Of a stretch of DNA of 35,072 nucleotides, positions 16,079-22,451 are shown one piece after another; the stretch's first letter is position 1, and every line of letters begins with the position of its first letter. A program made the position numbers and the translations under genes. The stretch spans positions 1-35,072 of the forward strand of contig JAZDHB010000108.1 in NCBI GenBank assembly GCA_043806415.1, given 5' to 3'. Source of the stretch: CAIXYX01 sp043806415 (GTDB taxonomy: Archaea > Micrarchaeota > Micrarchaeia > Anstonellales > Anstonellaceae). The notes below the pieces were generated by a model, which saw only the letters and a program-made list of their open reading frames with translations, was not told the origin of the DNA and did no database searches.

Positions 16079-17323
16079 ATGAAACTCATCGCCGACCTCC
16101 ACATCCATTCCAAATACGCGCGCGGCTGCTCGCCCCGCATGGACATCCCCTCGCTGGCTCAGGCGGCCAAGCTCAAAGGGATACACCTTGTGGGCACCGG
16201 GGATTTCACCCACCCCAAGTATTTCGAGGAGATCAAATCGGCCTGCGCCATCGACGAGGCGAGCGGTTTCCTCTCGCACGGCGGCGTCTTCTTCGTGCCG
16301 ACCGTGGAGACCAACAACCTGTTCCAATCCAGCGACGGCAAGAACCGGCGCGTGCACGTGCTGGTCGTGATGCCCGACCTCGAGTCCGCGGCCAGTTTTT
16401 CCGAGCAGGTATCCTCCTCATCCAAACTCGGCACGGACGGGAGGCCGTGGGTGCGCCTCTCCCTTGCGGAGATGACCGAGCGTGCGCTCTCCGTCCATCC
16501 CGAATCACTCGTCATCCCGGCGCACATCTGGGCGCCCTGGTACGGCGTGTTCGGCTCCAAGGGCGGATTCGGCTCGCTAAGCGACGCCTTCGAGGACCAG
16601 ACGAAGAACGTCCATGCCATCGAGACCGGGCTCTCGTCGGATCCTCCCATGAACTGGCGGTGCAAATGGCTCGATTCCGTCCAGCTCCTCTCCTTCTCCG
16701 ATGCCCACTCACCCCAGAACCTGGGGCGCGAGGCCAGCCTATTCGACCTGCCGTCCCTCTCCTACGGCGAGCTTTATCGCGCCGTCCGCGACAAATCGCT
16801 GCGCCGCCTCGAGCGCACCTACGAGTTCTTCCCGCAGGAGGGCAAGTATTTCGCCGACGGGCACGCGGACTGCCAGGTATGCACCACGCCGCAGCAAACG
16901 AGGGAATACGGCGGGCGCTGCCCCAAATGCGGGAAAAAGATCACCGGCGGCGTGCTCGGGCGCATCGACGCGCTCGCCGACCGCCCGGAAGGGGAGGCGC
17001 CCAAGGACGCGCCCCCCTACACGAGCATCGTGCCGCTCGCGGATTTGATCGCGATGGCCCTGGACTGCGGGAAAACGACCAAAAAACCCCTCGCCGCCTA
17101 CGATGCGCTGGTGCGCGTTTTCGGCAGCGAATTCAACGTGCTGTTCGCGAAGAGCGGCGAAGTGATGGAGAAATACGACGCCAACCTGCGCGCCTTCGGC
17201 CCGCTCTCCTCGCACCATCTCCAAGCCATCGCCGAGGCGATCGACAAGATGCAACGGCACGCGCTTGTCCTGACGCCCGGCTACGACGGCCATTTCGGAA
17301 AAATCGGCTTGCCAAAAATCTGA
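16079..17323 (+). CDS. Endonuclease Q (PHP-domain DNA repair nuclease)
   Basis: 414 aa. The PHP metal site opens with ADLHIHSKYARGCS (H8, H10) and continues with GTGDFTHPKYF, VPTVETNN, IPAHIWAPWYGVFGSKGG and FSDAHSPQNLGREA. A four-cysteine zinc ribbon is at C265, C268, C281 and C284. This combination is characteristic of EndoQ, which nicks DNA 5' of deaminated bases (uracil, hypoxanthine) in archaea such as Thermococcales. All PHP ligands I can check are present. It is convergent with the tRNA-Arg gene: only one base separates its stop from the tRNA 3' end. The promoter is weak; AT-rich sequence at 16034-16047 is the only candidate. Confidence 0.92.
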   Translation: MKLIADLHIHSKYARGCSPRMDIPSLAQAAKLKGIHLVGTGDFTHPKYFEEIKSACAIDEASGFLSHGGVFFVPTVETNNLFQSSDGKNRRVHVLVVMPDLESAASFSEQVSSSSKLGTDGRPWVRLSLAEMTERALSVHPESLVIPAHIWAPWYGVFGSKGGFGSLSDAFEDQTKNVHAIETGLSSDPPMNWRCKWLDSVQLLSFSDAHSPQNLGREASLFDLPSLSYGELYRAVRDKSLRRLERTYEFFPQEGKYFADGHADCQVCTTPQQTREYGGRCPKCGKKITGGVLGRIDALADRPEGEAPKDAPPYTSIVPLADLIAMALDCGKTTKKPLAAYDALVRVFGSEFNVLFAKSGEVMEKYDANLRAFGPLSSHHLQAIAEAIDKMQRHALVLTPGYDGHFGKIGLPKI

Positions 17324-17324
17324 T

Positions 17325-17502
17325 CGGGCCCGGGGAGATTTGAACTCCCAACCTTCGCCTCTCTCCCTGCCCATTCGATGAACACGAATCCTCGATTCAA
17401 TTTCTTTCTTTTGAACCCGAGGGCCTTTTCTTTCTTTTTCCGTAAAGAAAGAAAAGGGGCTCTTAGGAGGGCGCTGCTCTATCCAAGTTGAGCTACGAGC
17501 CC
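17325..17502 (-). tRNA. tRNA-Arg (anticodon CCT) with an intron of about 103 nt
   Basis: On the minus strand the 5' strand GGGCTCG pairs with CGGGCCC (discriminator G at 17325). The D-arm is GCTC/GAGC, the anticodon loop CTCCTAA has CCT at 17465-17467, and the T-arm GGGAG-TTCAAAT-CTCCC is complete. The anticodon-stem 3' strand GGCG lies at 17356-17359, so about 17360-17462 is intron, next to the anticodon as in archaea. The intron holds a perfect 14-bp hairpin (CCTTTTCTTTCTTT and its complement). Pair 27-43 appears mismatched (G-A). Exact splice sites need a bulge-helix-bulge fold. No CCA is encoded. Confidence 0.85.
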
Positions 17503-17529
17503 ATTTTCCATTTTTTGTTTTTTCTATCC
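17503..17529 (-). repeat. Copy 1 of the A-rich linker upstream of tRNA-Arg
   Basis: This 27-bp sequence is identical to 17619-17645, and its first 22 bp recur at 17785-17806. On the minus strand each copy directly precedes GGGCTCG, the tRNA 5' end, so it is the native 5' flank copied along with the tRNA fragment. Confidence 0.9.
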
Positions 17530-17618
17530 GGGCGCTGCTCTATCCATCGGCCAGCGCGAAGCGGTTGCCGACGCGTGAGACGCCGAAGGCGGCTCACTGC
17601 GAGTTGAGCTACGAGCCC
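17530..17618 (-). pseudogene. Broken tRNA-Arg 5' half with two hairpins in the D-loop (unit 2)
   Basis: It starts with the same GGGCTCGTAGCTCAACT as the real tRNA and ends with TGGATAGAGCAGCGCCC, then stops before the anticodon. Inside the D-loop is a 56-nt insert forming two hairpins on the + strand: 17547-17571 (TCGGC/GCCGA outer stem, CGC-GAA-GCG core) and 17575-17597 (GTGAG/CTCAC outer stem, CGCC-GAA-GGCG core). It lacks the anticodon, T-arm and 3' acceptor strand, so it cannot be a working tRNA. Confidence 0.85.
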
Positions 17619-17645
17619 ATTTTCCATTTTTTGTTTTTTCTATCC
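17619..17645 (-). repeat. Copy 2 of the A-rich linker
   Basis: Identical over 27 bp to 17503-17529. It joins the truncated end of unit 3 to the 5' end of unit 2. Confidence 0.9.
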
Positions 17646-17784
17646 GGGCGCTGCTCTATCGCCAGCCCGAAGGGTTGGCGAATTGCCGGCAGATTGCTGC
17701 CGGCATGTTCCATTGACAGGCGCGAAGCGACTGTCAACGCGTGAGACGCCGAAGGCGGCTCACTGCGAGTTGAGCTACGAGCCC
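17646..17784 (-). pseudogene. Broken tRNA-Arg 5' half with four hairpins in the D-loop (unit 3)
   Basis: Same 5' and 3' tRNA-derived ends as unit 2, but the D-loop insert is about 108 nt and forms four hairpins on the + strand: 17660-17680 (CGCCA/TGGCG, CCC-GAA-GGG), 17684-17705 (perfect 9-bp stem, ATTG loop), 17713-17737 (TTGACAG/CTGTCAA, CGC-GAA-GCG) and 17741-17763 (same sequence as the second hairpin of unit 2). It lacks anticodon, T-arm and 3' acceptor strand. Confidence 0.85.
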
Positions 17785-17850
17785 ATTTTCCATTTTTTGT
17801 TTTTTCATTTTTTTTACGAGGAAGAAATCACCAGATTTTAGGCGGCTCCC
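17785..17850 (-). promoter_or_regulatory. Copy 3 of the A-rich linker and possible tRNA promoter
   Basis: 17785-17806 is the third copy of the linker (22 bp). On the minus strand CCTAAAATC at about 17833-17841 could be a TATA element; initiation about 26 nt later would precede unit 3, giving one long precursor through both broken halves and the tRNA. No TATA-like element is seen in the internal linkers. Confidence 0.4.
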
Positions 17851-17874
17851 CCTTCCCTTATTTCCCCCGCGAGC

Positions 17875-17883
17875 TTTATTAAA
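17875..17883 (+). promoter_or_regulatory. TATA box of the DUF2085 gene
   Basis: TTTATTAAA centred at 17879 predicts a start near 17905, 10 nt before the ATG at 17915. Confidence 0.5.
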
Positions 17884-17914
17884 CCTCGACTGTAAAGCCG
17901 CATCGGTACATCTC

Positions 17915-18538
17915 ATGCAAGACCTCGGCCCCCCTCAGCGCACCTGGCATCCGCCCTACGGCTGGTGGATCTACCTCCTCGCCATCTTCCTCTTCAACGT
18001 CCTCATCTTCGCCACGCCGCTCCTCCTTCATTCCGCGCCGGACATCGGCCTTCCACTCTACGAGGCCTTCCATTACACCTGCCACCAGCTCGACTACCGC
18101 TCCCTGTGCTATTTCCCCTCTCAGATCACCTCCCCCATCTCGGACTGCAAGCCCTGGGACGGCACCCTGCATTACGACCGCAACCCGATGCCAGTCAACA
18201 ACGGCGTGGTCGGCTACAAGATCCCGGTCTGCGCGCGGGACGTGGGCATCTACCTGTTCATGCTCATCGGCGGCCTGCTCTGGCCCCTCTTCTCCAAACC
18301 CGCCTCCACCAGATGGCCGTACATGTGGATCCTGGTCATCGCCCTCATCCCTACCGCCATCGACGGCTTCACCCAGCTCTTCGGCTGGCGCGAGAGCACC
18401 AACCTCCTGCGCCTGATCACCGGTGCCATCATGGGCATCGTGCTGCCGTTCTACATCATCCCCCTGCTCAACGACGTATTCTCGTTCATGGACAAGAACG
18501 CCCCCGACAAGGGCGCGAAATCCGCACAGAAAGCATGA
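17915..18538 (+). CDS. DUF2085 family integral membrane protein
   Basis: 207 aa with about five hydrophobic segments. DUF2085 features are present: an early FHYTCHQLDYRSLCYF (about 50-65) and YKIPVCARDVGIYLFMLIGGL in the middle, a variant of the usual PVCARCTGIY with Asp in place of the second Cys. IPTAIDGFTQLFGWRESTNLLRLITGAIMG follows. The family is a small membrane protein of unknown function; conserved Cys/His residues suggest metal binding or redox, but this is not shown. It stands alone between the tRNA locus and the PP-loop gene. Confidence 0.8.
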   Translation: MQDLGPPQRTWHPPYGWWIYLLAIFLFNVLIFATPLLLHSAPDIGLPLYEAFHYTCHQLDYRSLCYFPSQITSPISDCKPWDGTLHYDRNPMPVNNGVVGYKIPVCARDVGIYLFMLIGGLLWPLFSKPASTRWPYMWILVIALIPTAIDGFTQLFGWRESTNLLRLITGAIMGIVLPFYIIPLLNDVFSFMDKNAPDKGAKSAQKA

Positions 18539-18604
18539 GCCATCATTCGCACCGAGCCGTTTATCGCGTCCATCTCCCTGTTTTTCCCGGCGACAAGGAA
18601 TAAA

Positions 18605-18612
18605 GGTATAAG
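18605..18612 (+). promoter_or_regulatory. TATA box of the asparagine-synthase-like gene
   Basis: GGTATAAG centred near 18609.5 is about 26.5 nt before the ATG at 18636. This favours 18636 over the in-frame ATG at 18615, which lies too close to the TATA box to be transcribed. Confidence 0.55.
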
Positions 18613-18635
18613 AAATGCGCGCAGCAAATCGTTTC

Positions 18636-19493
18636 ATGCGCAACCCGCCCGCCCGAATAGCGCTCACGTGCCATTGGGCCCAGTCGGCCATCGGGCCGAC
18701 TCGGGCCCCGCCGCTTTCCCCGCTCGCTTCCACCTTGCGCGAGGCCATCCTGCGCCACCTGGACTTCCGCGTGGCCGTCGCCTTTTCCGGCGGCCTGGAT
18801 CCCACCACGCTCGCCACGGTGGCCAGCCAGCAGGTCGAGACCCTTCCCATCACCGTGTGCATGGCCGGAAGCCTGGATGTTCAGGCCGCAAAAGAGGCGG
18901 CCGACGCGCTCTCCCTGCCGCTCCATCTCGTCCGATTGGACGAGGCGAAACTGCTCTCTGATTATTCCATGTGCTGGAACATCCTGCCGGGCACCCTCAC
19001 CGAAATGGAACTGATGGCCGGCACGTTCGCCGTGTGCGAGGCCGCCCAAGCGCTGGGCACCCAGTCCATCCTTTTCGGATCGGGCGCGGAAGAGCTGTTC
19101 ATCGGATATCACAAATATTTCGAGGCGCACTCGAGCGGCGACGACCTGGACGCGCTGCTCTCCAGGGAAATCGAAACGCTTCCCTCGCGGGATCTGGCCC
19201 GCACGCAAAAAGTCGCCGGCCATTTCGGCCTTGAGGCGAAATTCCCGTTCATGGACACGGAACTCGTAAAAGCCGTCCGACAGGTCCCGCTTTCCGTCCG
19301 CCTGGGCCGCCTCGAAGACAGGAAGCCCCTCCTGCGCGCCCTGGTCAAGGAGCTGGGCGTGCCTGAATGCGCGCGCTTAAGGCCCAAGAAGGCGATGCAG
19401 TACTCGAGCCGCATCCATTCTTCCATGCTCCGGCTGGCCAAAGCCGGGAAGATAAAACCATTGCCGCCGAAAAAGCCGTTCGAATACGACTAG
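18636..19493 (+). CDS. Asparagine-synthase-like PP-loop ATPase (no glutaminase domain)
   Basis: 285 aa. The PP-loop VAVAFSGGLDPTT is near residue 46-58, followed by LFGSGAEELFIGYHKY and KFPFMDTELV, and RPKKAMQYSSRIH near the C-terminus; these are the asparagine-synthase C-domain landmarks. There is no N-terminal Ntn glutaminase domain, as in short archaeal homologues, so an amide donor would have to come from elsewhere. Odd: the usual SGGLDSS has Pro in place of the first Ser. The substrate is unknown; asparagine synthesis and tRNA or cofactor amidation are both possible. Residues 1-30 are unlike the family and contain an 8-bp DNA hairpin (18682-18701). Confidence 0.75.
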   Translation: MRNPPARIALTCHWAQSAIGPTRAPPLSPLASTLREAILRHLDFRVAVAFSGGLDPTTLATVASQQVETLPITVCMAGSLDVQAAKEAADALSLPLHLVRLDEAKLLSDYSMCWNILPGTLTEMELMAGTFAVCEAAQALGTQSILFGSGAEELFIGYHKYFEAHSSGDDLDALLSREIETLPSRDLARTQKVAGHFGLEAKFPFMDTELVKAVRQVPLSVRLGRLEDRKPLLRALVKELGVPECARLRPKKAMQYSSRIHSSMLRLAKAGKIKPLPPKKPFEYD

Positions 19494-19505
19494 CACAAAA
19501 GTTTT

Positions 19506-19793
19506 CTACTGTTTCTCCAGCGCTTTTTCCCTCTCCTTCTCGGTGAGGATGATGACCCCTTCCTCGTCGCGCACGATGCACAGGCCGAGGTTGGGCAACT
19601 TGAAGAGGTTGAACCCTTTTTTCTCTTCCATCTCGCGCCAGGCCCACTGGATCAGCAGCTTCGCCTCCTCTTCGCTGATGATATGGCCCGCCTCTTTGGT
19701 GATCGTCATGCGCACCTCCATCCGGGCCGGATCGGCGCGAGCGCCCGGGGCGGCCTGCCGGCCTTTTGCGTGCGCAAGTTGGGCGTCTTCCAT
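19506..19793 (-). CDS. Small protein of unknown function
   Basis: 95 aa, not recognised. The start is chosen because the ATG at 19793 lies 25.5 nt from the centre of a TATA box (19815-19822) and follows GAGGAC; a longer reading from 19862 would begin upstream of the promoter. The C-terminal 70 residues are soluble and charged, with helix-like SEEEAKLLIQWAWREMEEKKG and strand-like LGLCIVRDEEGVIILTEKE. It is convergent with the PP-loop gene and divergent from the 60-residue membrane protein. Confidence 0.6.
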   Translation of the reverse strand: MEDAQLAHAKGRQAAPGARADPARMEVRMTITKEAGHIISEEEAKLLIQWAWREMEEKKGFNLFKLPNLGLCIVRDEEGVIILTEKEREKALEKQ

Positions 19794-19810
19794 GTCCTCT
19801 TTTTCGCCGC

Positions 19811-19827
19811 CGGGTTTTATAAGCCCG
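19811..19827. promoter_or_regulatory. Single TATA box shared by two divergent leaderless genes
   Basis: CGGGTTTTATAAGCCCG has a CGGG/CCCG inverted repeat around TTTTATAA (19815-19822, centre 19818.5). The + strand ATG (19845) is 26.5 nt to the right and the minus-strand ATG (19793) 25.5 nt to the left, the usual archaeal TATA-to-start distance on both sides. Confidence 0.6.
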
Positions 19828-19844
19828 TAAAGCGAAAGAAGACC

Positions 19845-20027
19845 ATGGCATCGGCAAGGCAAAAACCGGACAACGCCCTGCTCTGGGCATCGCTGTTCGT
19901 CACGCTCGTTTCGCTCATCGCGCTGGCGCAGGCGTTCGGATTATTCCAGTCCAGCCTGCCCCTCACGCAGCTGGCCCTCATGTCCGCCGCCCTGACGCTG
20001 GTGCTCGCTTCCAGCCGGAAGCAATGA
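19845..20027 (+). CDS. Small two-helix membrane protein, unknown function
   Basis: 60 aa. After a short basic head (MASARQK) there are two hydrophobic segments, about residues 13-32 (LLWASLFVTLVSLIALAQAF) and 38-54, separated by FQSSLPLT; this looks like a hairpin membrane protein. The ATG is placed by the TATA box 26.5 nt upstream. I recognise no family. It may be co-transcribed with the next + strand gene, 108 bp downstream, which has no obvious promoter. Confidence 0.55.
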   Translation: MASARQKPDNALLWASLFVTLVSLIALAQAFGLFQSSLPLTQLALMSAALTLVLASSRKQ

Positions 20028-20135
20028 ACGCCAAGCGGCGGACCGGCCGCCCATCCCAACCCATCGGGGTTCCAAGCCCTATCGGCTTACAAGCCAAGCC
20101 GAAATTCCAAATCCATCCATGTTCATGGTGATATC

Positions 20136-20468
20136 ATGCGACAAGTGTACGAAATTCCCATCGAGAAGAAATCCCCGCTCACGGCCATCCTCGAGGCCGA
20201 CCCGTACGGCGAGAACGAGCCCGAGCCGTTCCACCACGTCAGCTTCGGACGCAATGGCTATAAAATAAAAGACGGCGTGATGCTCGGCGAGGACAAGGCG
20301 AAGATCTATCTTTACCTGCGCGGGCCGGACGAGTTCGAGAAGTTCGTGCTTCTCAAGCTCAAGGACCTCGCCGCGCGCTGCAAACCGGAAGATGAAACGC
20401 GCATCGCCGCCAAATTCGACGAGGAGGAAGGCAACGCCGAAGTCGGGATGGGCGCGATTTTCGGATGA
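20136..20468 (+). CDS. Conserved-looking protein of unknown function upstream of the ribosomal operon
   Basis: 110 aa, not recognised. It is soluble with predicted mixed alpha/beta structure: VYEIPIEKKS, YGENEPEPFHHVSFGRNGYKIKDGVMLGEDKAKIYLYL, then a helix FEKFVLLKLKDLAARC and an acidic tail. The start is supported by GGTGATATC directly before the ATG, the same ribosome-binding site used by the ribosomal genes that follow. It ends 21 bp before the inverted repeat that frames the rpl3 promoter. Confidence 0.7.
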   Translation: MRQVYEIPIEKKSPLTAILEADPYGENEPEPFHHVSFGRNGYKIKDGVMLGEDKAKIYLYLRGPDEFEKFVLLKLKDLAARCKPEDETRIAAKFDEEEGNAEVGMGAIFG

Positions 20469-20489
20469 GCGCCCCACGTCGAGCGGTTC

Positions 20490-20520
20490 GGTGACGGCAC
20501 CTTTTTAAATCCTCGTCACC
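20490..20520 (+). promoter_or_regulatory. rpl3 operon promoter with an inverted repeat centred on the TATA box
   Basis: GGTGACG (20490-20496) and CGTCACC (20514-20520) are a perfect inverted repeat with midpoint 20505. The TATA element CTTTTTAAAT (20501-20510) sits at that midpoint. A regulator bound to both arms would cover TBP. The predicted start is near 20531. Confidence 0.65.
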
Positions 20521-20530
20521 ATATCCATCT

Positions 20531-20629
20531 TCACGTCTCTTTACGTCAAGTAAAAGATGACACTCCCGGCACATGCCGAGAATCATCCGAAGGCCTTCCG
20601 GCTGTAGGATTTTGCGTTTAGTGATATCA
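20531..20629 (+). promoter_or_regulatory. 5' leader of the ribosomal operon
   Basis: About 100 nt lie between the predicted transcription start and the uL3 ATG, in a genome where several other messages appear leaderless. It holds a CGGC-ACAT-GCCG hairpin (near 20567-20578) and an ATCC...GGAT stem around CCGAAGGCCTTCC. It ends in GTGATATCA, the ribosome-binding site. Confidence 0.4.
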
Positions 20630-21571
20630 ATGGGCAAACGTCATTCTCACAAAAAAGGTTCGGTCGGCTTCAGGCCGAGAAAGCGCGCCGTCAATCAGAT
20701 GCCGCGCGTGGGCTTCTGGCCCAAGGCCGCCGACAAGCGCCTCCTGGGTTTCGCGGGCTACAAGGCCGGCATGACCACCATCTCCTATGTCGACGACTCG
20801 ACCTCGCCCAACGCCGGCAACGAGATCTACGGCGCGGCGACCGTCATCGAGGCGCCCCCGATGACCGTCTATGGCATCCGGGGCTTGAAGGCCGGACAGG
20901 TGGTCGCCGACGAAATCACCTCCGACGAGAAAATCCTCAAAACGCTTGGGACGAAATCCAAGAAAAAGAATTCTCTTTCTGCCGACAAGATCTCCGAAGT
21001 TTTCGTGCTCGCATTCACTTCCCCCGACCAGTGCGGATTCGGGAAAAAATCGCCTGAGAAGATGATGATCGGCGTCGGCGGCAAGGACGTGGCCGAGAAG
21101 CTCGACTATGCCAAGAGCCTCCTGGGCAAGACCGTCAAAGCCTCTGAGGTGTTCAAGAGCGGCGAATTCACCGACATCATCTCGGTCACCGTCGGCAAGG
21201 GCTGGCAGGGGTCCGTCAAGCGCTTCGGCACCGCCACCCAGCGCAGGAAAGCCACGGGCAAAGTGCGCCACATCGGCACGCTGGGCGCCTGGCATCCGGG
21301 TTACGTGCAGTACACGGTCCCCATGCCCGGACAGATGGGCTACCACAAGCGCACCGAGATCAACAAGCGCGTCATGAAAATAACCGCCCCCGAGGAAGTC
21401 AACTGCAAGGGCGGTTTCAAGCACTACGGCATCCTCAAGAACGAATGCCTCCTCGTCCTCGGCTCGGTCGGCGGCCCGGTCAAGCGCCTCATCCGCCTGC
21501 GCAAAGCGGCGCGCAAAGACGTGATCAAGCCTCCCGAGCTGCGCAGCATCTCGCTCGAATCCAAGCAATGA
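20630..21571 (+). CDS. rpl3: Large-subunit ribosomal protein uL3
   Basis: 313 aa. Archaeal L3 landmarks: basic GKRHSHKKGSVGFRPRKRA head, LLGFAGYKAGMT, FGTATQRRKATGKVRHIGTLGAWHPGYVQY and GYHKRTEINKRV. uL3 binds 23S rRNA and reaches toward the peptidyl-transferase centre. The start is set by GTGAT exactly 9 nt before this ATG; an upstream in-frame ATG at 20573 would add 19 unrelated residues and has no such site. It is the first gene of the operon, as in other archaea. Confidence 0.96.
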   Translation: MGKRHSHKKGSVGFRPRKRAVNQMPRVGFWPKAADKRLLGFAGYKAGMTTISYVDDSTSPNAGNEIYGAATVIEAPPMTVYGIRGLKAGQVVADEITSDEKILKTLGTKSKKKNSLSADKISEVFVLAFTSPDQCGFGKKSPEKMMIGVGGKDVAEKLDYAKSLLGKTVKASEVFKSGEFTDIISVTVGKGWQGSVKRFGTATQRRKATGKVRHIGTLGAWHPGYVQYTVPMPGQMGYHKRTEINKRVMKITAPEEVNCKGGFKHYGILKNECLLVLGSVGGPVKRLIRLRKAARKDVIKPPELRSISLESKQ

Positions 21572-21617
21572 TGAAACGATGAGCAAATACGGAAACGATG
21601 AACAACCTGTGATCCTC

Positions 21618-22424
21618 ATGGTCAAAGTCCCCGTGTATTCAAGCAATGGAAAGAGCGCCGGCGAGACGGCCCTGCCCGAGGCGTTCTCGGAGGAGGTCCG
21701 CGCCGACCTCGTCGCCCGCGCGGCCATCTCGGACCAGTCCGAGCAATACCAGCCCAAGGGTGCCGATCCGCTCGCCGGCCTCAAGACCTCGGCCCGCTAC
21801 CGGGGACGCAAGGAGGACTTCGGCTCCATCAAGAACCACGGCATCTCCATGCTACCCCGCGAAGTGCTCGCCAAGGGCAAGTTCGGCAAGGTGCGCCGCA
21901 TCCCCTCGTCCGTGAAGGGGCGCCGGGCCTTCCCGCCGCAGGTGGACAAGAAGCTCACCGAGAAGGTCAACAAGAAGGAATACGCCAAGGCGCTGCGCTG
22001 CGCGCTCGCCGCGTCGGCCAGCCACAAGCACGTGCTCGCGCGCGGGCACAAGGTGGACTCCAAGATCGCGCTTCCCATCGTGCTTGACGCCTCTACAGAA
22101 TCCATTTCAAAAACCCAGGAGGCCCAGAAGCTCTTCATGCTCATCGGACTCTCATCCGACCTCGCGCGCTCCAAGATTTCGCGCCCCCGCTCCGGCGTGG
22201 GATCGCGAAAAGGGGGCGTGCGCCGCGCCAAGAGCCTGCTGGTGGTCGTCGAGAACACGGGCTGCCCGCTCTACCGATCCGCCCGCAACATCGCCGGCGT
22301 CGACGTGGTTGGCGTGTCCGACCTGAAGGTGCTCGACCTCGCGCCCGGCGCGAAGGCCGGCCGCCTCGCCGCCTACACCCAGTCCGCGCTTGAAGCCGTG
22401 CAGAAGCGCCTCGCGCACCAGTGA
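21618..22424 (+). CDS. rpl4: Large-subunit ribosomal protein uL4
   Basis: 268 aa. Hallmarks are SARYRGRKEDFGSIKNHGIS, then KGRRAFPPQVDKKLTEKVNKKEYAKALR in the exit-tunnel loop region, and a C-terminal Rossmann-like part (LLVVVENTGCPLYRSARNIAGVDVV). An ATG at 21579 is in frame but gives 13 extra residues; GTGATCCTC directly before 21618, the same spacing as in neighbouring genes, decides for 21618. uL4 lines the nascent-chain tunnel and in bacteria also regulates its operon; that is not known here. Confidence 0.93.
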   Translation: MVKVPVYSSNGKSAGETALPEAFSEEVRADLVARAAISDQSEQYQPKGADPLAGLKTSARYRGRKEDFGSIKNHGISMLPREVLAKGKFGKVRRIPSSVKGRRAFPPQVDKKLTEKVNKKEYAKALRCALAASASHKHVLARGHKVDSKIALPIVLDASTESISKTQEAQKLFMLIGLSSDLARSKISRPRSGVGSRKGGVRRAKSLLVVVENTGCPLYRSARNIAGVDVVGVSDLKVLDLAPGAKAGRLAAYTQSALEAVQKRLAHQ

Positions 22425-22442
22425 AGATGACGAATCTCCCAT

Positions 22443-22451
22443 GTGATATTT
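22443..22451 (+). promoter_or_regulatory. GTGAT ribosome-binding site that sets the uL23 start
   Basis: GTGATATTT precedes the ATG at 22452. GTGAT can pair with AUCAC near the 3' end of archaeal 16S rRNA. The GTG is in frame with the gene and could be mistaken for its start. The same nine bases precede uL2 and eL19. Confidence 0.75.

Noticed and set aside
17325..17784. Split or trans-spliced tRNA explanation for the repeated 5' halves
   Set aside because: The halves stop before the anticodon, have disrupted D-loops and no visible bulge-helix-bulge, and a complete cis tRNA is present next to them.
17734..17916. Minus-strand ORF of 60 codons over unit 3 of the tRNA array
   Set aside because: It runs from promoter sequence into the tRNA fragment and has no ribosome-binding site; the sequence is explained by tRNA-derived repeats.
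18615..18635. Upstream in-frame ATG of the asparagine-synthase-like gene
   Set aside because: It lies 5 nt from the TATA centre, so it would be upstream of the transcript start; the ATG at 18636 has the right spacing.
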